DNA of 64,000 bases from Streptomyces sp. ML-6 (GTDB taxonomy: Bacteria; Actinomycetota; Actinomycetes; Streptomycetales; Streptomycetaceae), in the NCBI RefSeq assembly GCF_030116705.1, contig NZ_JAOTIK010000001.1:7592501-7656500 (forward strand), given 5' to 3'. The first letter of the stretch is position 1; each line of letters begins with the position of its first letter. Made by a program: the position numbers and the translations under genes. The notes beneath the pieces are model-generated. The model did no database searches. It had not been told where the DNA came from and worked only from the letters and a program-made list of their open reading frames with translations. Positions 1-15,130 of the stretch are shown piece by piece.

Positions 1-6593
<6,593 letters not shown>

Positions 6594-6612
6594 CCGCACC
6601 CGGTGCCACACC

Positions 6613-6654
6613 GTGAAGGGGCCGGACCTCGACGACGAGGTCCGGCCCCTTCAC
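6613..6654. terminator. Bidirectional intrinsic terminator
   Basis: Perfect 19-base inverted repeat (6613-6631 and 6636-6654) with a 4-base loop, placed between the convergent NRPS gene and the LuxR-type regulator. There is no long T tract, as is usual in streptomycetes. It would serve both strands. Confidence 0.9.
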
Positions 6655-6679
6655 GACCGGTCACGCCCAGGGGGAGGGG

Positions 6680-7675
6680 TCAGACCATGTCCTCGGCGCG
6701 GATGCCGCCACTGGCGAGCGCGAGGGCGCCGAGCTGGAACCGGCTCCGGGCGCCGAACCGGTCGGTCAGCTTCTCCGAGAGCCGGCGCACCGTGCGCAGC
6801 GAGACGTCCATCCGGCGGGCCGCCGCCGCGTCCGTGAGCCCCTGCGCCCACAGCCGGAGCACGTGCTGCTCCTGGAGGGAGAGGTTGCCGCGGGTGCGGG
6901 GGCGCGCCTCCGCGAGCGGCAGGGCCTCCTTCCACAACCGGGCGAACAGGGTCGCGAAGGCCTCCGTGACCGACTCGATGCCGCACGCCATCGCACCGAC
7001 CACGCTGGGGCCGCTCGTGACCGGCACGACGGCGTGCCTGCGGTCGGAGACGATCATCCACACCGGCAGCGACGGCAGGGTGCGGACGGCGCCGCCGCAC
7101 TCCTCGTTCCGGCGCAGGCGCTCCGTCGCCTCGGGGTCGTTGCGGACGCTCTCCAGCACGATGGCGCGAGCCGGCGTACCGCGTCGCCGCAGGATCTCGT
7201 CCAGCGAGTGGCCGGCCTCGAAGGCCGCCGCGTCCGGCCGCTCGGCCGGTCCGACGGTCAGCCACTCGTTGGCGCACTCATCGGCGAGAAAGTTGATGTG
7301 CCGCCACACGGCGTCCGCGCCGGCCAGCCATTTGACGTCCGTGACGCTTTCCCGGCCGCCGCGCCCGCGCTCCGACAGCAGCCGTGTCACCTCCAGCCGG
7401 CTGCCCTCCACCTGGAGCCGGTGGCGGGCTAATTCCTCCTGTTGCCGGGTGAGCATCGCCGCCAGTCCGACCTCCGGGTCGACCGGTCGCCAGCCGCTGG
7501 CGGAGTCCCCCGGGACGACGAGCAGCAGGGCGGACAGCCGCTCCAGCCCGTCCCGGACCGTTTCCTCGGTCTCCTGCAGTTGCTCGGCGAGCTCGGCCAC
7601 TTCCGCGCCGGGCCGGTCGACCATCGATATGTACACGCTCCGTGCAATGGAGTCGATATCCAAAGAGGTCCGCAT
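6680..7675 (-). CDS. TrmB-LuxR hybrid transcriptional regulator with TTA codon
   Basis: A 331-residue DNA-binding regulator. Residues 10-60 look like a TrmB-type winged helix, followed by a coiled-coil stretch (about 72-105), a middle domain resembling the TrmB effector region, and a C-terminal LuxR/GerE helix-turn-helix (about 265-320: LSLQEQHVLRLWAQGL, then VSLRTVRRL). Residue Leu82 is encoded by TTA (7432-7430), the rare codon read by the bldA tRNA, so translation is expected to depend on development. It converges on the NRPS gene with a shared terminator, which suggests a cluster-situated regulator. The ATG at 7675 has a GGGAG-like sequence about ten bases upstream. Palindromes at 7824-7834 and 8005-8023 lie in its upstream region. 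The family assignment is firm; the target is inferred. Confidence 0.88.
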   Translation of the reverse strand: MRTSLDIDSIARSVYISMVDRPGAEVAELAEQLQETEETVRDGLERLSALLLVVPGDSASGWRPVDPEVGLAAMLTRQQEELARHRLQVEGSRLEVTRLLSERGRGGRESVTDVKWLAGADAVWRHINFLADECANEWLTVGPAERPDAAAFEAGHSLDEILRRRGTPARAIVLESVRNDPEATERLRRNEECGGAVRTLPSLPVWMIVSDRRHAVVPVTSGPSVVGAMACGIESVTEAFATLFARLWKEALPLAEARPRTRGNLSLQEQHVLRLWAQGLTDAAAARRMDVSLRTVRRLSEKLTDRFGARSRFQLGALALASGGIRAEDMV

Positions 7676-7823
7676 GTCGTGCGCTCCCGTATGTTTTGTC
7701 GTACGGCACCTGTTGGCTGTGGGACACGAGTCGATTCCGGACCGGCGGTGCTCCCTCGGGACGCCACCCCGGGAACCGCCGACCGGACATCAGTAGAACG
7801 GGTGCCGTAGTGGGGGCGGATGC

Positions 7824-7834
7824 GGGAAGTTCCC
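7824..7834. promoter_or_regulatory. Palindrome GGGAAGTTCCC, candidate operator
   Basis: Perfect 11-base palindrome about 150 bases upstream of the regulator start. It resembles the GGGA..TCCC core recognised by PAS-LuxR regulators of Streptomyces antibiotic clusters. That this regulator binds it is inference. Confidence 0.35.
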
Positions 7835-8004
7835 CCAAGTTCCTTTGATCTCAGTCGAGTTCATTCGGAACAACCACTCGTGAGACAGGCGAAGGCACCC
7901 CGCGGGCGGCTCCCGCGCCTCGACGGGCCGGTCTCCACCGGCCGTCCTCCGACGCCGCGGCCCTCCGTACGTCCCTCTGCTTCACCGGTCAGGGGGCCGA
8001 GGAT

Positions 8005-8023
8005 ATGGGGGACAGTCCCCCAT
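8005..8023. promoter_or_regulatory. 19-base perfect palindrome, candidate operator
   Basis: ATGGGGGAC-A-GTCCCCCAT is perfectly symmetric around base 8014 and lies in the non-coding region upstream of the LuxR-type regulator. It could be an operator for that regulator or a strong RNA hairpin. Confidence 0.45.
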
Positions 8024-8268
8024 GCGGGATTCCCGGCACATCTGCGATCTTTGCCCCGTGGCCGACCCGGCCGTACACGCCACCCCACCGACCGTGTCCC
8101 TCGGCGCCGACCGCGGACTGTCCTGTACCGGTTCCCGGCGTTCCTGAACGCCGGGAACCGGCAGGCACCGATGCGGAGCGCCTGCGGTGCGGGGCAGAGG
8201 CAGCACCGCAGGCCGATTTCGCAGCAGCCGTCCTCAGGAGCGGCTGCCTCCGGTCGGGCACCTTCCGC

Positions 8269-8460
8269 TCATCGACCTGCAAAAACAAGGTGCAGGTCGG
8301 TTCCGTGGCAGCCGGGCATCTGCTTGACGTCGACTTCCATCCCGTGCCTGCGGAAGACTCCTTCCGTGGCCGCAAGTCTGCCGTCCTCATCGGCGACTTC
8401 CACGACGATGTTCTTCAGCAGCGGCCAGTCCGCCTCGTCGATCCCGCTGATCACTTGCAT
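8269..8460 (-). pseudogene. FkbM-type methyltransferase C-terminal remnant
   Basis: A 63-residue frame that looks like the C-terminal end of an FkbM/PKS-associated methyltransferase: the pattern WPLLKNIVVEV, DEDGRLA and a closing GTDLHLVFAGR resembles the final strand-helix unit of that family, as I recall it. An in-frame TAA directly precedes the ATG and the SAM-binding core is absent, so this is read as the surviving tail of a deleted tailoring gene. A stand-alone small protein is possible but less likely. The missing part would have extended into the region now upstream of the MFS gene. Confidence 0.55.
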
Positions 8461-8623
8461 TTAGGAACCTTCGACGCCCGGCACTGCCCCGATGGCTGAA
8501 ACCTGCACGTGTGATCAAGACAAATCGCGAGGCGTACTGGATCTTCCAAGGTTGGCTTTGATAAAGCATTGACTTCATTCGGGCCGAGGCTTGTGGGGTT
8601 GTTGAAACCGGTGTTACGGTCCT

Positions 8624-9913
8624 GTGGTGCCTGATGAATCGACCCGATTGTTCAGAGACCAAGGCTTTCGAAACCTGTTCGCGGCCACAATGGCAAGTGC
8701 CGCAGGAGCAAGCGTGGCCAGGATTGCGATTCCGCTCACCGCGGTTGTGGCCTTGGGTGCCGATGAGTTCGAAGTCGGGCTTGTCTCGGTATTCTTGACG
8801 CTGCCTTTCCTGCTGGTCGGACTTCCGGCCGGTGCCTGGGTGGACCGAATGCGGCGTCGACAGGTGCTGATATTCTGCCAAGGGGCGCGATCTCTGATTC
8901 TGATGTCGATTCCGGTGCTGTGGTGGATCGATTTCCTGACCATTTGGTGGTTGAGTGCCGCAGTTCTGTTGTTCGGTATCTGCAACGTCTTCTACGACGT
9001 GGCCTACCAGAGTTACCTCCCCGGCCTGGTCGGGCGGGAGAACCTTGTTCAGGCACATACGAGGACAACCAGTGTCCAGCAGGTTTTCACGTTGGGCGGG
9101 CCGGCTCTTGGAGGGCAGCTCGCAGCTCTCCTCACGGCGCCGGTTTCCCTTGTCGTGACAAGTGTCGTCCTGTCCCTGTCGTCACTCTTCATCCTTCGCA
9201 TTCGTCAGGTCGAGGAGCGGAGAGAGAGCAGCGGGAAAAGAGACCTGCTGGGCGAGATCCGGGAGGGGGTTCTGCTCGTCCGCACAGACCGCCGGCTCCG
9301 GGCGCTGGCGGAGTCCTCTGCCTGGTTGAACCTGACCTCCTATGCGGCATACTCCATCACCGTGGTGTTCCTGGCGCGGGATATCGGCCTGTCGGTCCTT
9401 TCGGTCGGCATCTTCTTCAGCATCTCGGGAATAGGGGGTGTCGCCGCCGCGTTTTCCTTCAAGTTCCTGGCGGGCAAGGTCGGCCATGGCCCCCTGCTGT
9501 GGCTCCCCCTGTTTGTCGGTGCTCCTTTCGGCCTCCTTCTTCCCATGGCTCATCCGGGCTGGACCGTATGGCTGGCCGCAGCCGCCAGTTCGGTCGTCGC
9601 ATTTACCACCGTCATCTTCAATATTGGTTTTATGAGCTCGTGTCAGGCAGTGGTTCCCGACATGGCGCTGGGCCGTGTCAATGCCACCCTGCGTTTCCTC
9701 ACGTGGGGCGTGATGCCGCTCGGATCGCTGCTCGGGGGCACGCTGGCGGATGTCCTGGGCACGCGACAAGCGCTCTGTGCGGCGGCAGCGGCAGGTCTCC
9801 TGTCCTTCCTCCCCACTTTCCTGTCGCCGTGGCGGAAAGAGCGCTCTCTTCCTGAGGAGCCGACAAGCCTCGGCGATCTGCTCGGAGCGGGGCCCGAGCC
9901 GGTGAAGGAATAA
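8624..9913 (+). CDS. MFS transporter, EntS-like exporter
   Basis: A 429-residue integral membrane protein of the major facilitator superfamily with about 12 hydrophobic segments, closest in style to the MFS_3 group that includes enterobactin exporter EntS. The N-terminal half carries the cytoplasmic loop signature GAWVDRMRRRQ (about residue 65). Its position near the NRPS gene suggests export of the peptide, but this is inference. Codon use is less GC-biased than its neighbours (many third-position A/T codons near the start), as is the DNA just upstream, suggesting separate acquisition. Two GTG codons (8624 and 8627) are candidate starts and no strong ribosome binding site is visible. Confidence 0.9.
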   Translation: MVPDESTRLFRDQGFRNLFAATMASAAGASVARIAIPLTAVVALGADEFEVGLVSVFLTLPFLLVGLPAGAWVDRMRRRQVLIFCQGARSLILMSIPVLWWIDFLTIWWLSAAVLLFGICNVFYDVAYQSYLPGLVGRENLVQAHTRTTSVQQVFTLGGPALGGQLAALLTAPVSLVVTSVVLSLSSLFILRIRQVEERRESSGKRDLLGEIREGVLLVRTDRRLRALAESSAWLNLTSYAAYSITVVFLARDIGLSVLSVGIFFSISGIGGVAAAFSFKFLAGKVGHGPLLWLPLFVGAPFGLLLPMAHPGWTVWLAAAASSVVAFTTVIFNIGFMSSCQAVVPDMALGRVNATLRFLTWGVMPLGSLLGGTLADVLGTRQALCAAAAAGLLSFLPTFLSPWRKERSLPEEPTSLGDLLGAGPEPVKE

Positions 9914-10125
9914 GAAGGTCCTCGGTTTCGGCGTGCGATCAAATTTCTCTGTCTGCGACGGGGTTCCGTCACCGGTACGCCGGCCAGTTCCCTGCCTTGC
10001 CGGTGGGCATCCGGGCGGCAGCCGGAACGGAAACCCGCCCTACGCTCAGAAAGGGACTCCTCGGAGTGCTCGGCTTGGGTGTGTGGAATTTTCTTCCCCG
10101 GGTGAAGAGTGGCGACGGCAGGAAA

Positions 10126-10221
10126 ATGCCGGAAGTGCACCTCATGGAAGAACTCGACGTAACGCCCGAGGAGAGCGTCCCGGCCACAGTGGAAGACTTT
10201 GTCCGGGCGCGCGCGGTCTGA
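10126..10221 (+). CDS. Short acidic open reading frame, possibly truncated gene
   Basis: A 31-residue frame beginning ATG at 10126 behind an AGGA sequence. It is strongly acidic in the middle (MEELDVTPEES) and ends just where transposase-like sequence begins. It may be the 5' stump of a gene cut by the insertion element, or a short peptide in its own right; the acidic stretch is reminiscent of RiPP leader peptides but no modifying enzyme is nearby. I do not recognise it. Confidence 0.3.
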   Translation: MPEVHLMEELDVTPEESVPATVEDFVRARAV

Positions 10222-10239
10222 CCTCCGAGCTCCTTGCCC

Positions 10240-10580
10240 AGAGGATCTGGGCCTCGCCGACTCTGCCCGCCTCGACTCACGACCTGACTTCCGCGCGGCA
10301 GCACGGGATCATCGAGACCCTCACCGAAGCCGGACTCGGATGTTGGGCGGACAAGGCGTATCAAGGCGTCGGCGGACCCGTCCGCGTACCGTTTCGGGGC
10401 CGGCGCCTCAAGCAGTGGAAGCGCCGCCACAACACCACCCACGCCAAGATCCGCTGCCTCGGCGAGCAGGCCATGGCCACTCTCGAGGGGTGGCGCCTCC
10501 TGCGGAAGCTCCGCTGCAGCACCAACCGCATCACCGACTTCGTGAAGGCCGTCTTCGTCCTTCCCCTCGCATCAACGTGA
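10240..10580 (+). pseudogene. IS5-like DDE transposase, C-terminal remnant
   Basis: About 110 residues of the C-terminal half of an IS5-family (DDE_Tnp_4) transposase: SPTLPASTHDLTSARQHGII, then a WADKAYQG block, a run of basic residues, HAKIRCLGEQAMATL and LRKLRCSTNRIT. The N-terminal half with the first catalytic Asp is missing. It marks a recombination scar at the right edge of the NRPS-associated segment. No terminal inverted repeats could be assigned. Confidence 0.78.
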
Positions 10581-10761
10581 GGGTGGAAAACGCTCACTCG
10601 TCGGATCCAACAGAAGGAGAACCTTGTCGCGGCGCTCGATTGAGCAGATGGTCCCGTGGGGCTGTGCCTCATGAAGGTCTCCAGCGAAAACCACCGGGCA
10701 CGGCGCTCGTGGGGCATCTCGGGCAGGTCTGTCGGTACTCCTCGGATATCCCCGTGCCCGC

Positions 10762-12105
10762 TCAGAACAGTTCCAGGTCCTTGCCGCTGGTGTCCGCGAT
10801 GACCGGCCGGAACCGGGTAGGGAGGTCGTCCAGGCGGTCAGGGCCGGCCGCGGCGGCCACGGCAGGGGCCGTCTCGGCCAACCAGGCACGAAACCGCTCG
10901 ACGGCTTCGCGGTAGGGGACTTGCGCCAGGACACGGTGCTCGCCGGAGGGGCAGAAGTCGACGGCCACGGTGAGCAGGCAGGAACGCGGCGCGTTCTGAC
11001 TGCCCGTCCAGGACACGCGCAGACCACCGCAGGGCTTGCGCCCGCGGGGCGCGGGGTGGGTCGGGCGCAGCGATCGGCAGGCCACGTGGGCGGTCCATGC
11101 GGCGAGGTGCGGCAGGGGCAGGGTGGTGCGTGCGCGGCAGCCGGGGCAGCGGTGCCAGTGACGGAGCCAGTCATCGGTGTCGGTGTGGAAGAGGCGTGTG
11201 TAGCGGCTCCCCACGCGGATGTCGTTGCTGTACAGGTGATCGGGGCGTTCCTGGGTGTTGCAGGACTGGCAGACGGGGGCGCGGACGTAGCCGTGTTCGT
11301 GGCAGTGGTCGAGCACGGTGGCGGGCGCGGTGCGGCAGACCGCGCACGCCCACCCGGCCACCTTGCGGGAAGTACCGGGCTTCCTGCTGAGCACCGAGTA
11401 CAACTGGCCTTCCAGCTCTTTGCCGTACGGGCGCAGTGGGGCGGCGGGGCCCTCGGGGCCCGTCGCCTGCCGGCCGCCGGCCTCTCGGGCCTGCCGGGGG
11501 CGGGAGGGCGGCTCGGTGACGGCTGTACTCACCCGGCGGGTGCGTGCGGCTTGCGTCCACTGCTTCTCGGCGTGCTCGGCCGCGTCCAGCAGCCTGACCG
11601 GAGCGCGCGGCAGCCACCACGTGCGCTGTGCCCCGTCGCGGGTCTGCTCCACCAGTATTTGTCGCCAGTCGATGCCCGCCAGATGGTACGGCCGGCCGAC
11701 TTCACGCCGTGCTGCCCGCTCGTGACTGCTCAGTTCCTGCAGTTCCCCCTGGATGCGCCGGCGCCAACGCAGCGGTGTTTCCTCGTGGTGCTCCTGTCTC
11801 GGCACCCCACGGAACGGGCCGATGCGAACCAGGTCCTGCCGGTCCATCCCCACCGCGTTCAGTTCCGCGGCGGCCCGGCGCACCTCGGCCTCCGGAACGC
11901 TCCACCGACCGTCGTTCGTCCTCACCGTCGCCACCACACGGCTGCCGAGCAGCACGTACCCCACCTCGGCACGGGCAGGGGAGCAGGTGAACGCCGCGGA
12001 AGCCGTCGGCACAGCACTGTCGGCCGTCAAATCGACCCACAGAGCGTCCGCGTCAACCAGGGTGATCAGGCCGTCCGGGCGACCGGGCATGACACGCTCT
12101 GACAT
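10762..12105 (-). CDS. Endonuclease VII-like HNH domain protein with extra zinc ribbons
   Basis: A 447-residue soluble protein. Residues 254-283 carry a recombination-endonuclease-VII-type motif: C254-x2-C257, then DHCHEHG (266-272) and C279-x2-C282-N283, matching the zinc-bound beta-beta-alpha-metal fold of phage T4 endonuclease VII. A second Cys pair (CPGC) follows about 60 residues later. The first 250 residues have no domain I recognise; residues 200-225 are low-complexity linker. The family resolves branched DNA in phages; the role of chromosomal streptomycete homologues is not known to me. Its neighbours do not suggest a prophage. Start ATG at 12105. Confidence 0.7.
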   Translation of the reverse strand: MSERVMPGRPDGLITLVDADALWVDLTADSAVPTASAAFTCSPARAEVGYVLLGSRVVATVRTNDGRWSVPEAEVRRAAAELNAVGMDRQDLVRIGPFRGVPRQEHHEETPLRWRRRIQGELQELSSHERAARREVGRPYHLAGIDWRQILVEQTRDGAQRTWWLPRAPVRLLDAAEHAEKQWTQAARTRRVSTAVTEPPSRPRQAREAGGRQATGPEGPAAPLRPYGKELEGQLYSVLSRKPGTSRKVAGWACAVCRTAPATVLDHCHEHGYVRAPVCQSCNTQERPDHLYSNDIRVGSRYTRLFHTDTDDWLRHWHRCPGCRARTTLPLPHLAAWTAHVACRSLRPTHPAPRGRKPCGGLRVSWTGSQNAPRSCLLTVAVDFCPSGEHRVLAQVPYREAVERFRAWLAETAPAVAAAAGPDRLDDLPTRFRPVIADTSGKDLELF

Positions 12106-12305
12106 ACCGACAGGCTAACGGCCTGTGGTCATCGGCGAGAACGACACCGAGGGCCCCGCCGAGCCGTGCAGGGCCGCGCTGGCACGATGGCGAGCGCGGC
12201 GGCGATCTTCTGGACGCCGGCACGGATGGTCGAGACACCGGAGACGCAGCGGGCCCTCGCGAGGAAGAGGGGCCGGCGCGAGCGTGAGACGCACGAGGAG
12301 GAGCC

Positions 12306-14012
12306 ATGAGCAGGAAGCGAAGCCCGCGGGGCCGGGCGCCCGGCAGGGGCGTACGGCGGCTGTGGCTGCTGCCCGACCAGGTGGGGGACGAGCCGTTCAT
12401 CGACGTCCACCAGGACGGTCACGGCATGCTGAACGTGCAGGTCGCCCGGAACGGTCGGCATGATTGTTTCTGTTTCGCGGTGACCGCGCAGCACATCGCC
12501 GTTGCGGAGCGCAGCGCACTTCGGCGTTGGGCCGTCTTCGTCGTGCTCTACGGTGAACTCGCTGTTTTCCACCCCGACGCCGCGCCGGCGCGCCCGCCGG
12601 GAAAATGCCAACGGATCATCGACATGGTCCTCGGGGGCACCGATTCCGAGGTCGAGCAGTACTTGACCATGATGAACAAGCGCTTTCGGGGCGGTCTCCG
12701 GGATTCACTGGCGTTGTTGTGCGAGGCCGACCTGACACGTTTCCGGGACCGCGAGGCGTTCGAGAAGAGGCTGTGGTTCGGCGTCGAGTCGTTGATCGTC
12801 AGCGATGCGGAACGCGCCCGGCGTGTGCAGGAGGCGGAACGCAGGGCAGCGGCCCGGGCAACCGCGGTGCGGCAGGCCTTCGAGCCGTACAACGAGGCCC
12901 TTCTGATGGCCGAGGGCGACGACGCCGTGCGGCGTGTCATCGACCTGCTCGGCTCGAACCCGGTGATCAGCGAGTTCGAGGTCGGCGCGCCCGCACACCA
13001 CGACCGGTATCTGACGTTCCGCTCCGGCGGCGAGATCATGCTCCGGGACGGGGCGGTGGCGGCGATCCTCTTCCACGTCCAGCCCACCGAGGCCGCACCG
13101 AGCGGCTTCACGGGGCTCGGCACCCTGATCCCCGGGCTGAGCCGGGACGCCTCGAAGAGCCAGGTCGAGGAGGCACTCGGCAAGCCGATCACCGGACGCA
13201 CGGGCCCGAACCCGACCTACTCCGTCGGGGACGGGTTCGTGAAGGTCTTCTACGACGGATGGGCCAAGAAGGACGAGCCGGGCCGCCTGAAGCTCCTCCA
13301 GGTGACGGCGGAGGACACGTACGCCAGGACCGATCCCGCCGACGAGCGTTGCACCGGCTGCGCGGCCATGTTGATCAGGACGGCACCGGCGGCCGGTGGC
13401 GTCGACGTGGACGCAACGATCGCGGCGTTGCGTGCCGGGGTCGCCGCCGGCCGTCTCCGCCGGACGCACAACCGGGTGGCGCTGGGCGACATGCTCCGCC
13501 TGCACGACTCCGGACTGATGGAACACGTCGAGGCACAGCTGGGATGCACGGTCTGCCACCGGCACATCTTCTTCGCGCTGCACCGCGACGCGGACCCGAC
13601 CTTCGAGCACCTCTCGCTCGACGACGCCCGTCGCCGGCCTCCGGAGCGGGTCCCGCCGGTGGAGCAGTGGGGCGATGCCGCCCGGATCGCGCGGGAAGCG
13701 CAGCGCCCGGAACGGATCGCGACCGACGGCAACAGCTGGGTCCTGTTCGCCATGGGTGAGCATCTCTTCATGAACGCGCGCTGCTGGTACAGCGCCGTGG
13801 AGGGCACGAGGCTGATCCGCCTGGACGCCGCCGAGATGCGGCAGTACGAACGCGACGGCGAGGCCTATTTGTCCCGACTGCAGGAGGCGATCAACCGCAC
13901 CTGGACGAGCAGTGACGATCCGTGGCGCTCGCGCGACCTGACGCGGAGCGGGATGTCGGACGAGGAGGCCATCGAGGCGAGCATGGCCGCGGCGCAGGAG
14001 GATCGGGCATGA
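12306..14012 (+). CDS. Conserved-looking hypothetical protein, 568 residues
   Basis: I do not recognise the family. The protein has a basic N terminus, a helical, Arg/Ala-rich stretch (about 175-205), and a central module of the type seen in actinomycete immunity-like or DUF proteins (GLGTLIPGLSRDASKSQVEEA, DGFVKVFYDG). Two Cys pairs, CTGC (about 350) and CTVC (about 418), could bind a metal. There is no signal peptide or membrane span. The start ATG at 12306 follows GAGGAGGAG-like sequence, a good ribosome binding site. A decayed gene overlaps its stop codon by ATGA, so the two were probably translationally coupled. Confidence 0.75.
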   Translation: MSRKRSPRGRAPGRGVRRLWLLPDQVGDEPFIDVHQDGHGMLNVQVARNGRHDCFCFAVTAQHIAVAERSALRRWAVFVVLYGELAVFHPDAAPARPPGKCQRIIDMVLGGTDSEVEQYLTMMNKRFRGGLRDSLALLCEADLTRFRDREAFEKRLWFGVESLIVSDAERARRVQEAERRAAARATAVRQAFEPYNEALLMAEGDDAVRRVIDLLGSNPVISEFEVGAPAHHDRYLTFRSGGEIMLRDGAVAAILFHVQPTEAAPSGFTGLGTLIPGLSRDASKSQVEEALGKPITGRTGPNPTYSVGDGFVKVFYDGWAKKDEPGRLKLLQVTAEDTYARTDPADERCTGCAAMLIRTAPAAGGVDVDATIAALRAGVAAGRLRRTHNRVALGDMLRLHDSGLMEHVEAQLGCTVCHRHIFFALHRDADPTFEHLSLDDARRRPPERVPPVEQWGDAARIAREAQRPERIATDGNSWVLFAMGEHLFMNARCWYSAVEGTRLIRLDAAEMRQYERDGEAYLSRLQEAINRTWTSSDDPWRSRDLTRSGMSDEEAIEASMAAAQEDRA

Positions 14013-14268
14013 GCAGACGGAGCCATCATCTCCCGGTCCTGCGAAGAAACTTGACACGGCCATCGCCTGGGCGCCGGGGAAGGGCCGGACCGATGTCGTG
14101 GCCGCCCTCGTGCAGACGCTGTCCGGGGCGTCCGAAGCGAAGGTGAGGGCGGACTTCGTGCGTGCCGACGCCGAGCCGGGGCTGCCCGTCGCACAGCCGT
14201 CCTGGAGGTTGCGGGGCGTGGCCCTCCTCACAGCCAAATTAGTTTTATGCTCAACTATCTCGCAGTAG
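14009..14268 (+). pseudogene. Frameshifted gene coupled to the preceding hypothetical
   Basis: An ATG at 14009 overlaps the upstream stop (ATGA) and opens a frame that soon loses coding character. From about 14044 a different frame reads sensibly (KKLDTAIAWAPGKGRTDVVA, then LVQTLSG and KVRADFVRA) before ending at TAG 14266-14268. The switch of frame without a start suggests a decayed small gene, or a sequencing error in a real one. The product is not recognised. Confidence 0.5.
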
Positions 14269-14343
14269 TGTCGCAAGTGTCCGATTCCAGTCAGCTCGCG
14301 ACTCTGCCCATGCAGGTCACGGGGCAGGCGAGAGGAACAACCC

Positions 14344-14715
14344 ATGGCATTCACGTATGCGCGCCGCGCTGCCGTCGCGATGGCCTCCGTGGCAGTCGCG
14401 GCCGGACTCCTGGCCACCGGAGGCTCCGCCTCGGCCGCAACCCCCATCACCACCGGCGACCGGCCTGCCACCGTCTCCCACGTGTCCTCACCCGCCGCCG
14501 GCGCCCACCACCAGGACGGCCCCGGCCACCGCAACGAAGGACGGGGCGGGCACGACAGCGACCGCCACGCCCACCGCACCCACCAGCACGGCGCCCACCA
14601 CCACGGGGACCGGGACCACCACGGCAACCAGCACCGGATGAGCGATGACGACCTCCGCCGCCAGTGGGTCCTCGACCAGATCCGCTGGGCCCAGGACCAC
14701 AACACCCGTCACTGA
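14344..14715 (+). CDS. Secreted histidine-rich protein
   Basis: A 123-residue protein with a clear Sec signal peptide (basic RRA, hydrophobic VAMASVAVAAGLLA, cleavage after the SASA region near residue 32). The mature part is dominated by His, Asp, Gly and Arg with runs such as HQHGAHHHGDRDHHG, then a short helix at the C terminus (DDLRRQWVLDQIRW). The His density suggests binding of Zn, Cu or Ni outside the cell; no catalytic domain is visible. The ATG at 14344 follows AGAGGA. An unrelated secreted protein of similar style lies at 23476-23970. Upstream 14235-14300 is unusually AT-rich and may hold its promoter. Confidence 0.8.
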   Translation: MAFTYARRAAVAMASVAVAAGLLATGGSASAATPITTGDRPATVSHVSSPAAGAHHQDGPGHRNEGRGGHDSDRHAHRTHQHGAHHHGDRDHHGNQHRMSDDDLRRQWVLDQIRWAQDHNTRH

Positions 14716-15130
14716 CGGACACACCCACACCCTCCTCGTTCACCCCCCCCGCCCCCGGGGAATCGGCCCCTGCACCGGTCCGACAACCCGGTGCAGGGCC
14801 CACCGGCCCGGATGACCGCCGGTGTCCCGCATGTCCCACCGCGGACGGGTGAGCGCCGATCCGCGGTCGCACGACCGCATGCCGACCAAGGAGAAGGACC
14901 ATGGACCGGGCCTCCGCTCACCGGGCGGCCATCACGCCTTCCGCGAAGCGGGACGGGCGGCCTCCGGCAGACGTCACGGCCTTCGTGACGGTTCCGGCCA
15001 CCCGTCGCGGCGAGGGCACCACCGCTTCAGGCCCCGGGGCCGCCGGGCGCTTCGCGACGGGGGACGCGTGGGCGGCTGCCCGTCCCACGAAGGGCATGTC
15101 ACCGTTGTGGATGGAGCGGGGGCCGGGAGC
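14716..15130. other. Intergenic region, no gene seen
   Basis: About 415 bases. It begins with C-rich sequence and a terminator hairpin after the His-rich gene. The frames that run through it in front of the FUSC gene have poor composition and I take them as non-coding. Confidence 0.5.
14768..14798 (+). terminator. Hairpin terminator after His-rich gene
   Basis: An 11-base stem, CCCTGCACCGG paired with CCGGTGCAGGG, and a 9-base loop, 52 bases after the stop codon. Confidence 0.7.

Larger units (their letters stand above)
7676..8268. other. Long non-coding region with two palindromes
   Basis: About 590 bases upstream of the LuxR-type regulator with no convincing gene on either strand. The open frames here have unlikely composition. 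Two perfect palindromes stand out and are listed separately. Confidence 0.55.

Noticed and set aside
7820..8464. 214-codon plus-strand frame in the region upstream of the MFS gene
   Set aside because: Arg/Pro/Ser-rich shadow-like composition, no ribosome binding site, and it runs through the two palindromes and the methyltransferase remnant.
14822..15130. N-terminal extension of the FUSC protein
   Set aside because: Composition is unlike protein, and the ATG at 15131 has a good ribosome binding site and starts the family domain.
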